DNA of 64,000 nucleotides from Aurantimonas marina (lineage in GTDB: Bacteria; Pseudomonadota; Alphaproteobacteria; Rhizobiales; Rhizobiaceae): contig NZ_JADDXW010000008.1 of the NCBI RefSeq assembly GCF_017183135.1, forward strand, positions 123,066 to 187,065, written 5' to 3'. The position numbers were made by a program, and so were the translations under genes. The notes beneath the pieces are model-generated. The model had not been told where the DNA came from and did no database searches. It saw only the letters and a program-made list of their open reading frames with translations. Of this stretch, positions 8,693 to 18,447 are shown piece by piece; position 1 is the stretch's first letter, and every line of letters starts with the position of its first letter.

Positions 8693-11290
8693 TCATTCGG
8701 AGACGGCCTTAAGCATCGCTTTGGTGACGGACTGGCGCGCGGAGCCATAGTCCGCCCATGGGTCGGTCGCTTCCAGCCGTTCCAGCACAGCATCAATGTC
8801 GAAGCCATTGGCTGCGTCGAGTGTCTCCAGTTCGTCCCAGCCGACGGGTGTTGCCACGGGCGCCCCCGCGCGCGAGCGTGTGGAGTAAGGAGCGATGGCC
8901 GTCGCGCCGCGCTCGTTGCGCAGCCAGTCGATGAAAATCCGGCCCTTACGCTTGGCCTTGGACATGGTGGCGACGAAACGCTCCGGCTCGGTGTTGGCCT
9001 GTGTCTGGGCAAAGCCCTTGGCGAACGCCTTCAACTCCGTCCAGCCCTGCCGTCGTTCAAGCGGCACGACCACATGCACGCCCTTGCCGCCGGTGACCAT
9101 GGCAAAGCTCTGGAGGCCGAGACCGGCGAGCCGGTCGCGAAGGTCGAAAGCCGCCGCCTTCACGTCCGCAAAGCCCAGGCCTTCGTCCGGGTCGAGGTCG
9201 AAGACCAGCCGGTCGGGCTTTTCCAGCAGATCGTTGCGCGCGCCCCAGATGTGGAATTCCAGCGTTCCCATCTGCACCGCGCCGACAAGCGCGGCGGCGT
9301 CTGGCAGGGTCAGATAGTCGGCGGTGCCGCCGTCCTTTTCGGGGACCGCTACCGTCTTCACCGCATCCGGGAAGCCGCCGGTGTCGTGCTTCTGGAAGAA
9401 GCAGTGCTTGTTGCGGCCCTGCGGACACCGCACCAGCGAGACCGGGCGATTGCCGGCATGGTCGAGCATGCGGTCCGCTGCTGCTTCATAGTAACGCGCC
9501 AGATCGAGCTTGGTCACGCCCTGGCTGTCATAGACTACGCGATCCGGACTGGTGAGCCGGACACCGGCGACGGTAACGGGCGCGCCATCGGAGCGCCGGG
9601 AGGCGGATGGGCTTCCCGTGCTCCTTTCCGCGTTCGCCGGCTTCGCGCCCGCGGATTTCATCTGCCTGGGAAGCTCGTCGGTCACGGCCTTGGCCTCCTT
9701 GTCGTCGCGCAAGCCCTTGAACACGCCGTGGCGGATGTGGCCGTCGGCGGTGAATTCGGCGAAGTCGATCTCCGCAACGAGCGTCGGCATGACGAAACGG
9801 GCGTCGCGCCTGACGTCCTTCGGCAGCGTATCGAAGGGGGAGGTCTTGCGCGAGAGGCTGTCGAATCGCTCTGCAAGGTCTGTCAGCGTGGTTTGGTCGA
9901 AGCCGGAGCCGACTCGCCCGCGATAGCGCAGCGTCTTGCCCTCCATGACGCCGACAAGGATCGAGGAGAAGGCACGATCCTTCTTGTCCGATGGCGACCA
10001 GCCGCCGACGACGAATTCCTGCCGGCGCGTGCATTTGACCTTCAGCCAGGACTTGCCGCGCCCGGACCGGTAGGGCGCGTCGGCGCGCTTGGCGACGATG
10101 CCCTCGTGGCCGGCTCCGCAAATCGTCTCCAACACCGCCGGGCCGTTGCCCGACACGTGCTCGCTATAAAGAAGCAGATCGGTGGGCGTACGATCCAGCA
10201 GCGCCTTCAGTGCGGCCTTGCGCTCGGTGAGCGGCCGCCTGGTCAGATCCTTGCCGTCCAGGCGCAGCAGGTCGAAGCAGAAGCAGGCGAGGGGACCGCT
10301 CTCGCCGAGGTGCCGTTGCAGGGTCGAGAAATCCGTCTTGCCATTATCGTCGAATGCGACGATCTCCCCATCGATCAGGGCATTGCCGCAATCGAGCCCC
10401 TTCGCGGCCTCGCCGATCGGCCCGAACTTGTCGGTCCAGTCCTTTTCGTTGCGGGTCCAGCACCGCACCTGCCCCTTGCCGACCGCGATGATGACCCGGT
10501 AGCCATCATATTTCATCTCGTGCAGCCATCCATCGCCCTCGGGCGCGGCGTCGACCAGCGTGGCCAGTTGCGGGGGATGGAAACGCGGCAGCGGCAGCGA
10601 GGCGGTGGATCCTTCTCCCCCCTTTGCCTTGGCCGGCTTCTTGGTCCCGGTTCGGCTGGACTTGGCGGCGGGCTCGCCGGGCCGCCGGGTTTCGGCCCAG
10701 CTTTCGTCACCCTTGGCGATCGCCGCCATGGTGAGGCCGGTCTTGACGCTCTTGTCGGCGCTGAGAAGGTTGCGGCGCCGGTCCACCGCCTCGTCCTTTT
10801 CCTTTATCAGCAGCCAGTTCTCCCGCGTCTCCTTGCCGCGCGGCTTCATGCGCACCAGTGCCCAGTTGCCCCGCATCCGCTCGCCGGCAAGGCGCATCTT
10901 CAGGCTGCCCTTCTCGAAACCCTTTTCGGGGTCCTCCAGTGGCTCCCACGAACCCTGGTCCCATAGCATGACGGTGCCGCCGCCATATTGGCCCTTGGGG
11001 ATGGTGCCCTCGAAGGTCCCGTAGTCCATCGGGTGATCCTCGGTCCGGACTGCCAGGCGCTTGTCGGCGGGGTCGAGGCTCGGCCCCTTGGTCACAGCCC
11101 AGCTTTTCAGGACGCCGTCCCATTCGATGCGGAAATCGTAGTGGAGCCGCGTCGCGTCGTGCTTCTGCACGCAGAAGAACAAGGCGCCATCGCCGGTGTG
11201 CGGCGCCGACGATCCGGCGGGCTCGCGGGTCTTGGAAAAATCGCGCTTCTGGCGGTAGGTGCCGAGGAGATCGTCGCCCTTCACCGCCAT
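8693..11290 (-). CDS. ligD: ATP-dependent DNA ligase D (phosphoesterase-ligase-polymerase)
   Basis: 865 residues carrying all three NHEJ catalytic modules. The 3'-phosphoesterase domain (about 35-160) has HDATRLHYDFR. The ATP ligase domain (about 235-540) has nucleotidyl-acceptor Lys260 in HEMKYDGYR. The C-terminal primase-polymerase domain (about 565-860) has the FDLDPDE metal triad and TGGKGVHV. Order PE-LIG-POL is the common rhizobial arrangement (mycobacteria have POL first). LigD processes and seals double-strand breaks together with Ku. The gene starts 11 nt after ku on the same strand, so they form an operon. Confidence 0.97.
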   Translation of the reverse strand: MAVKGDDLLGTYRQKRDFSKTREPAGSSAPHTGDGALFFCVQKHDATRLHYDFRIEWDGVLKSWAVTKGPSLDPADKRLAVRTEDHPMDYGTFEGTIPKGQYGGGTVMLWDQGSWEPLEDPEKGFEKGSLKMRLAGERMRGNWALVRMKPRGKETRENWLLIKEKDEAVDRRRNLLSADKSVKTGLTMAAIAKGDESWAETRRPGEPAAKSSRTGTKKPAKAKGGEGSTASLPLPRFHPPQLATLVDAAPEGDGWLHEMKYDGYRVIIAVGKGQVRCWTRNEKDWTDKFGPIGEAAKGLDCGNALIDGEIVAFDDNGKTDFSTLQRHLGESGPLACFCFDLLRLDGKDLTRRPLTERKAALKALLDRTPTDLLLYSEHVSGNGPAVLETICGAGHEGIVAKRADAPYRSGRGKSWLKVKCTRRQEFVVGGWSPSDKKDRAFSSILVGVMEGKTLRYRGRVGSGFDQTTLTDLAERFDSLSRKTSPFDTLPKDVRRDARFVMPTLVAEIDFAEFTADGHIRHGVFKGLRDDKEAKAVTDELPRQMKSAGAKPANAERSTGSPSASRRSDGAPVTVAGVRLTSPDRVVYDSQGVTKLDLARYYEAAADRMLDHAGNRPVSLVRCPQGRNKHCFFQKHDTGGFPDAVKTVAVPEKDGGTADYLTLPDAAALVGAVQMGTLEFHIWGARNDLLEKPDRLVFDLDPDEGLGFADVKAAAFDLRDRLAGLGLQSFAMVTGGKGVHVVVPLERRQGWTELKAFAKGFAQTQANTEPERFVATMSKAKRKGRIFIDWLRNERGATAIAPYSTRSRAGAPVATPVGWDELETLDAANGFDIDAVLERLEATDPWADYGSARQSVTKAMLKAVSE

Positions 11291-11301
11291 CGCGTCGACC
11301 G

Positions 11302-12252
11302 TCAGGCGCTCTTGCGCCGGCTGGGCGGGGCCTTGGTCGCCGGCTTGGCGCTCTTCGCGGATTTGCCCGACGTGGCGGCGCGAGACTTCGTGGTCCGTGC
11401 CTTGGCGGATGGCTTGCGATTTTCCGCCGCGCCAGCCTTCGACCCGGCGGAGCCACCGTCGCCCTCGAGGCTCTTTTTCAACGTCGCCATCAGGTCGACG
11501 ACGTTGCTGCCCTTGTTGGACGGCGCCGGCTCGTCTTCCTCGATCGCGATCGTCGCCTTGCCGCCTTTTTTCCGCTTTTCGGCGATCAGCTTCTTCAGCG
11601 CGTCGGTGTAGTGGTTCTTGAAAGCGGATGCGTCGAAGGGCGCGGATTTCTTGGCGATCAGCTGGGCGGCGACGTCGAGCAGGTCTTCATCCGTCTCCGC
11701 GTCGGAAATGTCGGAAAAGATGGAATCGGATTTGCGGACCTCGTCCTCGTAGTGCAGCGTCTCGAGCAGGAGGCCGTTGCCGCACGGGCGAAGGGCGATG
11801 AGGTACTCCTTGCCGCGCAACGAGAGTTGGCCGAGCCCGGTCTTCTGCGACTGGCGTAGCGCGTCACGCACCACCCGGAACGCATCCTCGGCGAGTTCGT
11901 CCTGCGGTACGACGTAATAGGGTTTGTTGAAATAGAGCGGCGGGATGGAGCAGGTATCAACGAACTGGACGAGCTCCAGCGTCTTTTTCGTCTCCAGCTT
12001 GACGTCCTCGATCTCCTCGTCGGTCAGGAGAACATATTCGTCCTTGGCGATCTCGTAGCCTTTGACGATGTCGTCCTTGTCGATCGGACCGATCCCGTCC
12101 ACGACCTTGTCGTAATGAATGCGCTTGCCGCTCTCGCGGTGGATCTGGCGGAAGCTGATCGACGCACCGGTCTGGGTGGCCGAGAACATTTCGACGGGGA
12201 TCGAGACAAGCGACAGACGTATCTGCCCTTTCCAAACGGGGCGTGGCGCCAT
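11302..12252 (-). CDS. ku: Non-homologous end-joining protein Ku
   Basis: 316 residues from the ATG at 12252. This start is preferred over an in-frame ATG at 12270 because GGAG lies 7 nt before it and Ku homology begins at once (APRPVWKGQIRLSLVSIPV). The homodimeric Ku ring core covers about residues 5-250; it threads onto broken DNA ends and recruits LigD. The C-terminal tail (about 255-316) is rich in Lys, Ala and Ser, the DNA-binding and ligase-recruiting extension typical of long bacterial Ku. Upstream gene of the ku-ligD operon. Confidence 0.95.
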   Translation of the reverse strand: MAPRPVWKGQIRLSLVSIPVEMFSATQTGASISFRQIHRESGKRIHYDKVVDGIGPIDKDDIVKGYEIAKDEYVLLTDEEIEDVKLETKKTLELVQFVDTCSIPPLYFNKPYYVVPQDELAEDAFRVVRDALRQSQKTGLGQLSLRGKEYLIALRPCGNGLLLETLHYEDEVRKSDSIFSDISDAETDEDLLDVAAQLIAKKSAPFDASAFKNHYTDALKKLIAEKRKKGGKATIAIEEDEPAPSNKGSNVVDLMATLKKSLEGDGGSAGSKAGAAENRKPSAKARTTKSRAATSGKSAKSAKPATKAPPSRRKSA

Positions 12253-12459
12253 TTTTTTAACTCCGGACATGATGACTGCCGCTACGGGAGACAGAACGGC
12301 GTGAAGGCCCGACTCGTTCCGGCGAGCAGTCAGCATTCCCGCGCCGCCCGGCAGGCGTCCCGAGGACCTGAAAAATCGGGGGCGCGTTTCGTCCCCTCTT
12401 GCCAAGGGCATGCGCGCGGTTAAGCAGGGACCATCGATGAATCAGCCAAGGCACCGCCC

Positions 12460-13584
12460 TTGATCCGGATCCTTCACACCGCCGACTGGCAGATCGGCAA
12501 GCCGTTCGGCACGTTCGAGCCCGACCGCCGGGGTGAACTGCGCGCCGAGCGTTTCGCCGCCGTCGCGCGCATCGCCGCGCTGGCCGAGGAGCGCGGTTGC
12601 GACGCGGTGCTCGTCGCCGGCGACGCCTTCGACAACAATGACGCCAGCGATCGCGACCTGAACCGCACGCTTGACGCCATGGCCGGTTTCCGGGGTCCAT
12701 GGGTGATGTTGCCCGGCAATCATGATGCCGCGTTGAGCGTGTCGGTCTGGACGCGCCTGCGCCGGCTGACGACCAAGGCGACGATCATGATCGCGGATCG
12801 CCCCGAGCCGGCGGTTCTGAAGGGCGGGGCGCTCGTCATCTTCCCGGCGCCGCTGATCCGCCGCCGCGAGGGGGCCGATCTCACCGAATGGTTCGATCAC
12901 GCGGCAACGCCCTCCCATGCAGTGCGCGTCGGCCTTGCCCATGGCGCGGTGCTCAACCGGCTGCCGGAAAAGGCCGAAGCCGGCAATCCCATCGCCGACG
13001 ACCGGGCCCACAGGGCAAAGCTCGACTATCTGGCGCTCGGCGACTGGCATGGCTTCGTCGAGATCGCGCCGCGCACGGTCTATGCCGGGACCCCGGAGCC
13101 GGACCGCTATCCCGCCAATGCGCCAGGTCACGTCGCGATCGTTGAGATCGACGCGCCGGGCGTTGCGCCGCGGATCGAACGGGTCCGCACTGCGCGTTTC
13201 GACTGGCGGTCGATGGATGTGCGGCTCGACGGCGGCATCGGCGCGCTCGACGAAGCGCTCGCGACATTGGCGCGTCCGGGCGAGACACTGCTAAACCTGA
13301 CGCTGTCCGGCAGCCTGTCGCTGCGCGAGCGGGTGCGGCTCGACGAGGCGCTCGCAGACTGGCGCGCGCGCCTTTTCGATCTGCGCCTGTCGGACGATGG
13401 CCTTCTGGACGAGCCGGACGAGGAGGATCTCGACCATATCGACGTCGGTGGATTCGTGCGCGTGGCGATCGAACGGCTGCGGGCGAAGGGCACTGATCCG
13501 CAGGACCCCGAGCGCGCGGCGGCCAAGCTGGCGCTGCGGATGGCCTATGTCGAACACCGGCGCCTCGCGTCGGGGAACGGCTGA
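12460..13584 (+). CDS. SbcD/Mre11-like DNA repair exonuclease (metallophosphoesterase)
   Basis: 374 residues from a TTG start with AAGG 8 nt upstream; no in-frame ATG gives a better fit. All calcineurin-like phosphoesterase motifs of Mre11/SbcD are present: HTADWQIGKPFG at the N-terminus, AGDAFDNND near 50, LPGNHDA near 86, LAHG near 160 and LGDWHG near 195. The C-terminal part would bind the partner ATPase. It is followed by 3 nt then the SbcC-like gene, so the two should form a nuclease-ATPase complex that opens or trims DNA ends. Lies back-to-back with ku-ligD. Confidence 0.9.
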   Translation: MIRILHTADWQIGKPFGTFEPDRRGELRAERFAAVARIAALAEERGCDAVLVAGDAFDNNDASDRDLNRTLDAMAGFRGPWVMLPGNHDAALSVSVWTRLRRLTTKATIMIADRPEPAVLKGGALVIFPAPLIRRREGADLTEWFDHAATPSHAVRVGLAHGAVLNRLPEKAEAGNPIADDRAHRAKLDYLALGDWHGFVEIAPRTVYAGTPEPDRYPANAPGHVAIVEIDAPGVAPRIERVRTARFDWRSMDVRLDGGIGALDEALATLARPGETLLNLTLSGSLSLRERVRLDEALADWRARLFDLRLSDDGLLDEPDEEDLDHIDVGGFVRVAIERLRAKGTDPQDPERAAAKLALRMAYVEHRRLASGNG

Positions 13585-13587
13585 GCG

Positions 13588-16230
13588 ATGTATCTGAGAT
13601 CGTTGAAACTGACGGATTTTGCCGGTGTCGGCTCGGTCAATCTGCCGAATTTCGAGCCAGGGCTCAATGTCGTGGTCGGCGACAACGAAGCCGGCAAATC
13701 GACACTGTTGACCGCGCTTCGGGCGGCCTTCTTCCAAAAACATCGCGCCGGCGGCGAGGCGGTGAAGATGCTGGCGCCCTACAATCGCCAGGCGCGGCCG
13801 GAAGTCGCGGTGGAATTCGATATCGACGGCACCGCCTACACGCTTCGCAAGGCATTCGTCCAGCGCCCGTCGGCGGATCTGTCCTGGCCGGGCGGAAGCC
13901 TGTCCGGCGATGCGGTGGAAGAGCGGCTGGCCGAGTTGTTCCGCTTTTCCCATCCCGGCCGCGGCGATTCCAAGCTCAGCGAGCATCAGGGTGCGTTCGG
14001 GCTTCTCTGGGTCGAGCAAGGGCGCTCGACCGGCGGCCTCGATATCGGCGTCGGCAAGGATGCCGTCACCGCCTCGCTGGAAGGGGAGGTGGGCCATATC
14101 CTCGGCGGTGAGCGTGGCCGCTCGCTGCTCGCCGCGACGAAGGCACTGCAGGACCGCTTCTTCACCGATACGCTGCGCGTGGCGTCGGCCTCGCCGATCC
14201 GCGCGGCGGAAGAGCGGCGCGAGGAACTGCGCACGGAACTCAAGGCTAAGCTGGCCCTTCGCGCTGATTACGACGAGAAGCTCGACCGGTTGCGGCGCCG
14301 GCGCGAAACGCTTCAGTCCTACGAGCGCGACGACGCGATCGCCAAGGCGGAAGCCGCGGTCGAGGCGGCGGAAACCGCCTCCCGGGCCGCCGAGATGCTC
14401 GACCGGGAACGCGGCGAAGCCGAACGCGAGCTTCGTCACGCGCTTGCCAAGCGCGACGGCGCCGCCGAAATCCTGCGCCGGCGCGACAAACTGATCCAGG
14501 CGAGCGCGAACGCGTCGCAGGCGGCCGAGGCAATCGCCGCTTCCCTTGCTGCGCTGCGTACGCGGGCGGTCGAGGAGCGCTCGGAGGTCGCGCGGCTCGA
14601 ATCGCGGCGTGCCGAAGCCAAGGCCGCCGCCGATCAGGCCGAAGCGGCGGACGAGGCGATTCAGCTTCGAGCCGAGCTGTCGCGCAAGCAGGAAGAGCTG
14701 GCCAAGGCTCGCGAGCGGATCGAAACCGCGCGCGCGATCGAGGAGCAGCTTTCCGAATTGCGCCACGCCGCGACTGGGGCCGGCCTCGATCAAAAGGCGC
14801 TGGCGGCGATCGAGGCGGCGGAGCAATCGCGCCGCGAGGCAGCGATTCGGTTGTCCGTCGCCGCGCCGAAACTGTGGTTGGAGCCGGCTGCCGGTAAGGC
14901 TGTGCTGGACGACACCGGGCGGGCGGTGGAGACCGAAGGATCGATCGATATCACCGGCCGCAGCGTTTTCGATCTGGAAGGTTTCGGCCGGATCGTCATC
15001 GAGCCCGGCGCCGATGCCGGCGCCATGGCTCGTGATGCAGCCACGGCCGAGGCCGCATTCGCCACGCTGCTCTCCCGACACGGGGTTGCCTCGCTGGACG
15101 AGGCGCGGCGGCGCGTTCAGGCGGCCGAGGAGCGGCGGATCGCGGCGGAGACCCTGAAGGCGCGGCTCGAGGCCATCCTGCCCGAAGGCCTATCCGAGGC
15201 TGCCGCCGCGCTCGAGCTTCACGAAGGCGAGGTCGTCCAGCGTCGTGCGGCGACGGGAGCACTCGCCGAGGAAGACCAGACGAAGGCCGATCCAGCGGCA
15301 AGTCGGGCGACTCGCCGGGCCGCAAGGGCTCTGCTGGAGGCCGCGGATACCGAGCTCGACGCTATGCGCCGTCGGGCGGCCGGGTCTTCCGACAAATTGG
15401 CGACGGCGGAGGGGGAAGACGGGTTCCGCCAGGCAGAAGCCGAGCGGCTGCGGAACGAGCATCTCGAGGCCGAAGCGAAGCGGAGCCGGGCGGCGCTGGC
15501 GGAAGATCTCGCCGCCGCCGAAGTCGAGCGGACCGCGAAGGCCGTGGTCCTCGATCAGCGTCAACGCGAATTGGCCGACGTCGATCCCGAAACCGTGACC
15601 TTGACCCTTCAATCCAAGCGCCGGGCACTGATCGAGATTCGCCGGCAGGTCGTGGCCCTGCGCGAGGAAGCGGCGGCGCTGGAAGGCGAACTCGGCGGCC
15701 ACGGGCTGATCGCTCTTGGCGAGGACATCGATCGGATGGCGGGCGAGGTGACTGTCCTCGAGCGGCGGCTGGGCCGCCTTCGGCTTGAGGCCGAGGCTTC
15801 AAAACTGCTGCATGCGACGCTGCTAACGGCCCAGCGCGAGGCGCGCGAACACTGGCTGGGACCGATCAAGACGCAGGTGGCTCCCTATCTGCGGCTGATC
15901 CACCCGGGAACCGAGATCGAGTTCGACGAGACGACGCTGGAAATTCGGGGGCTGCATCGCGCCGGGGTCGAGGAACACTTCCAACGCCTTTCGGCCGGAG
16001 CGCGCGAGCAAGTGGCCGTGGTCACCCGAATCGCGCTGGCGCAGGTGCTGAAAAAGGGCGGCCACCCGACGACGGTGATTCTCGACGATGCGCTGGTCAA
16101 TACGGACGAAAAACGCCTGGAGCGCATGCATCTTGTGCTGCAAAAGGCCGCGGCGGAGCTGCAGATCATCGTTCTGACCTGCCGCGAACGCGATTTCCGC
16201 GGACTGGGGGCGCCGCTCTTCCGAATCTGA
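13588..16230 (+). CDS. SbcC/Rad50/YhaN-like AAA ATPase
   Basis: 880 residues. Split ABC-type ATPase: Walker A GDNEAGKST near residue 32 at the N-terminus, and at the C-terminus the ABC signature LSAGAREQ near 800 and Walker B TTVILDDAL near 830. Between them are long Ala/Arg/Glu-rich coiled-coil arms (about 190-410 and 500-760). A YhaN-like 'QLSxGAREQ' C-terminus and the absence of an obvious CxxC zinc hook place it nearer YhaN than classic SbcC. Should pair with the SbcD-like protein encoded immediately upstream and act in double-strand-break end processing. Confidence 0.9.
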   Translation: MYLRSLKLTDFAGVGSVNLPNFEPGLNVVVGDNEAGKSTLLTALRAAFFQKHRAGGEAVKMLAPYNRQARPEVAVEFDIDGTAYTLRKAFVQRPSADLSWPGGSLSGDAVEERLAELFRFSHPGRGDSKLSEHQGAFGLLWVEQGRSTGGLDIGVGKDAVTASLEGEVGHILGGERGRSLLAATKALQDRFFTDTLRVASASPIRAAEERREELRTELKAKLALRADYDEKLDRLRRRRETLQSYERDDAIAKAEAAVEAAETASRAAEMLDRERGEAERELRHALAKRDGAAEILRRRDKLIQASANASQAAEAIAASLAALRTRAVEERSEVARLESRRAEAKAAADQAEAADEAIQLRAELSRKQEELAKARERIETARAIEEQLSELRHAATGAGLDQKALAAIEAAEQSRREAAIRLSVAAPKLWLEPAAGKAVLDDTGRAVETEGSIDITGRSVFDLEGFGRIVIEPGADAGAMARDAATAEAAFATLLSRHGVASLDEARRRVQAAEERRIAAETLKARLEAILPEGLSEAAAALELHEGEVVQRRAATGALAEEDQTKADPAASRATRRAARALLEAADTELDAMRRRAAGSSDKLATAEGEDGFRQAEAERLRNEHLEAEAKRSRAALAEDLAAAEVERTAKAVVLDQRQRELADVDPETVTLTLQSKRRALIEIRRQVVALREEAAALEGELGGHGLIALGEDIDRMAGEVTVLERRLGRLRLEAEASKLLHATLLTAQREAREHWLGPIKTQVAPYLRLIHPGTEIEFDETTLEIRGLHRAGVEEHFQRLSAGAREQVAVVTRIALAQVLKKGGHPTTVILDDALVNTDEKRLERMHLVLQKAAAELQIIVLTCRERDFRGLGAPLFRI

Positions 16231-16546
16231 GGCCGCAAACGGGCCATTTCGGCCGCTTCGCCGTCTGATGGAGCTGTTCTGCGCTTTTTTCGGCTGTTTT
16301 CGCCAATTCCTTAATAGTGGGTAAACGAAAAAGTTGCATCGCCGCAACAGGGGTGTGTCCAAAGCGTCCCATCCCGCCCATTGTGGCAATTAGGCGATTG
16401 CATCCGAACCGGTGCTGGATAATGTCGCGTCAGAAAGATCGCGGGGGCAAACGCTTCGGACTTTCGCAGAAGGGGATGGGGCAGGGAAGGCTGTCCTTCA
16501 TAAACAAGGCCCAACCCTAACCTATAATTTGACTGGAGGTCAGAAC
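16231..16546. other. Intergenic region and leader of the porin gene
   Basis: 316 nt without a credible gene. It should contain the promoter and a long 5' leader of the porin mRNA. A short inverted repeat GTTGC...GCAAC lies around 16333-16348. A TATAAT at 16523 is too close to the ribosome site to be the -10 box. Confidence 0.45.
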
Positions 16547-17827
16547 ATGAACATCAAGAGCCTTCTTCTCGGCTCCGCTGCGGCACTCGTCGCAGTCTCC
16601 GGCGCCCGCGCTGCGGACGTCATCGTGCCCGTCGCCGCCGAGCCTGCCGACTACGTTCGCGTCTGCGACGTCTACGGCGCCGGCTTCTACTACATTCCGG
16701 GCACCGAGACCTGCCTGTCGATCGGCGGTTATGTGCGTTTCCAGTACAACGTCGCTGGCGGCATCGAGGATGACTTCGGCAACGACTACCTTCGCAACTC
16801 CGAGGGCGACAACTATCAGGCCGGCTCCGTCGTCCGCGTTCGCCTGAACTTCGACGCTCGCGAAGAGACCGAGCTGGGCACCCTGCGCGCTTTCGCTCGC
16901 GTCCAGGCTCAGAACGCCTTCGGTGCCTACAGCAACGACGCCAACTACCGCATGGACTTGGGCTACATCCAGCTCGGTGGCCTCACCATGGGTTACTTGG
17001 ACACCCTCTGGACCGAGGGCGACGGCCTGCTGACGGACACGGACCTGCCGGTCGGTGACTATCAGACCAACCGCGTCTCCTACACCTACGCGGCAAATGG
17101 CTTCACGGCTGCTCTGTCGCTCGAAGACGACGGCACGGGTGATTTCGCTCCGGACGTTGTCGGTCGCCTGGCCTATGCCGGTGGCTGGGGCTCGATCTAC
17201 CTCGCCGGTTCATACGACGAGCAGGTCCTGGGTGGTCTGGTCACCCCGGCTTCCTTCACCGCGGGTTCGGGCTTCGTCATCAACGGTGCGGGCGTGATCG
17301 TTCCTGCCTCGGCAACGTTTGTCAACGGTATCGATCCGAGCACAGCCGGTGACGGCGCGTTCGCTCTGAAGGGTGGTCTGTCCCTCAAGGACCTGATCGT
17401 GGCCGACTCCGAGCTGAAGGTCGAGGGTAGCTATGCCTTCGACCCGTCGAGCTACTCGACGATCGGCCTGTTCTCGAACGCTCGTACCCTCGGCACCCAG
17501 ATCGACCTCCTGACGGGCACCCTGCCGGTCGAGTGGCAGGTCGGTGCCGGTTACAAGCAGTCGTTCGGCAAGCTCGGCGTCGCGGTCTCCGGTGTCTACG
17601 GCGAGACCTTCGACACGTACGGCTACACGACGGCAACCGCTTTCACGAATCGCGGCAACGGCGAGTACTACAAGCTGGTCGGTAACGTCGAGTACGAGAT
17701 CACCAAGAATTTCGACATGCTGGCGGAAATCTCTTACGCCAACATCGACTTCAGCGGCCAGAACGGCTTTGTCGACAACTCGATCGATCAGACGGCGGGC
17801 TTCCTCCGCTTCGTCCGTTCTTTCTAA
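16547..17827 (+). CDS. Omp2-type outer-membrane porin
   Basis: 426 residues from the ATG at 16547 with GGAGG 8 nt upstream. Cleavable signal peptide about 1-22 (ending ARAAD). The mature protein begins with the rhizobial porin signature: YVRVCDVYGAGFYYIPG, then CLSIGGYVRFQY, with two cysteines expected to form a disulfide. Alternating aromatic/hydrophobic strands run to a C-terminal Phe (FLRFVRSF), the beta-barrel assembly signal. Trimeric general porin for small solutes. Codon use is strongly biased to C-ending codons, consistent with high expression, and a strong terminator follows directly. Confidence 0.95.
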   Translation: MNIKSLLLGSAAALVAVSGARAADVIVPVAAEPADYVRVCDVYGAGFYYIPGTETCLSIGGYVRFQYNVAGGIEDDFGNDYLRNSEGDNYQAGSVVRVRLNFDAREETELGTLRAFARVQAQNAFGAYSNDANYRMDLGYIQLGGLTMGYLDTLWTEGDGLLTDTDLPVGDYQTNRVSYTYAANGFTAALSLEDDGTGDFAPDVVGRLAYAGGWGSIYLAGSYDEQVLGGLVTPASFTAGSGFVINGAGVIVPASATFVNGIDPSTAGDGAFALKGGLSLKDLIVADSELKVEGSYAFDPSSYSTIGLFSNARTLGTQIDLLTGTLPVEWQVGAGYKQSFGKLGVAVSGVYGETFDTYGYTTATAFTNRGNGEYYKLVGNVEYEITKNFDMLAEISYANIDFSGQNGFVDNSIDQTAGFLRFVRSF

Positions 17828-17846
17828 GAGTCGCTACACAGTCTGG

Positions 17847-17877
17847 AGAGCCCGGTGTTCGCGCCGGGCTCTTTTTC
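17847..17877 (+). terminator. Rho-independent terminator of the porin gene
   Basis: Nine-base perfect stem AGAGCCCGG / CCGGGCTCT (17847-17855 with 17864-17872), 8-nt loop, followed by a T run. It begins 20 nt after the porin stop codon. Confidence 0.93.
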
Positions 17878-18156
17878 ATTTGTGACGGCGAAAAAACGGA
17901 CTTCTCCCCCGTCCCGGGCCCTGCCGTCCCGTTCGCCGGCAACGATTGTCGCGGCGCCGCGCCGGCTAGCGAATACCGACCTTGGCAATAGGAGCCTATC
18001 GATTGCGCTGAACGGGATCGTTCAGCTAGGTGCGGCGCGCGGTTCGATGCGGCAGGCGAGGGAAAGGCAGCCGCGTTTTTTAGGCGGCGCTGCGCTAGGC
18101 CGGGGTGACAGGCGGTTGCGGATGAGGGGTCGAAGGCCGACGCCGCCGCCGCCGGA
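17878..18156. other. Intergenic region after the porin terminator
   Basis: About 280 nt (329 nt counting from the porin stop) with no supported gene. It should hold the promoter of the downstream helix-hairpin-helix protein; no clear boxes were seen. Confidence 0.4.
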
Positions 18157-18384
18157 GTGGCAATAAACGTCAACACGCATGCCGCCGACGCGAAGCCGGA
18201 CGACCTCACCTGGATCAAGGGAATCGGGCCGACGGTGGAGCGGCTGCTGTTTGAGCGAGGCATCTTCCGCGTTCACCAGATTGCGGCTCTCGGCGATGAC
18301 GAGATCCGGGTCATTGAGCGGACGGTCGGCTTGGCCGGCCGGATCGCGCGAGAAGCCAGGATCACACCGGCGCGCGCGCTGTAG
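18157..18384 (+). CDS. Small helix-hairpin-helix (flap-endonuclease-like / SAP-type) protein
   Basis: 75 residues from a GTG start, the only start codon after an in-frame stop at 18106. The body is a helix-hairpin-helix unit: DDLTWIKGIGPTVERLLFERGI, with the KGIGP hairpin that contacts the DNA backbone, followed by a second helical pair. Such short proteins match the C-terminal domain found in ribosomal-protein-L21-linked and NuoE-linked 'flap endonuclease-1-like' proteins. Nucleic-acid binding is likely; catalytic activity is not, because no nuclease motif is present. The GGAG overlaps the start too closely to act as a normal ribosome site, so the exact start is uncertain. Confidence 0.7.
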   Translation: MAINVNTHAADAKPDDLTWIKGIGPTVERLLFERGIFRVHQIAALGDDEIRVIERTVGLAGRIAREARITPARAL

Positions 18385-18447
18385 CAACACCGGGAGGCGG
18401 ACTAATCGCAGCCCGGCTCTCGCTCGTTTGCAGCGAGGCGGCGGGTG

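Noticed and set aside
8138..10966. A 942-codon open frame on the plus strand opposite ligD
   Set aside because: It lies antisense to a full-length LigD with all catalytic motifs, and its own product has no family signature. Long antisense frames are common in GC-rich DNA.
13291..15081. A 596-codon minus-strand frame opposite the SbcC-like gene
   Set aside because: Antisense shadow of a coiled-coil ATPase, no family signature.
16523..16528. TATAAT just upstream of the porin gene
   Set aside because: Only about 7 nt before the GGAGG, so a transcript started from it would begin inside the ribosome site; no -35 at the correct distance.
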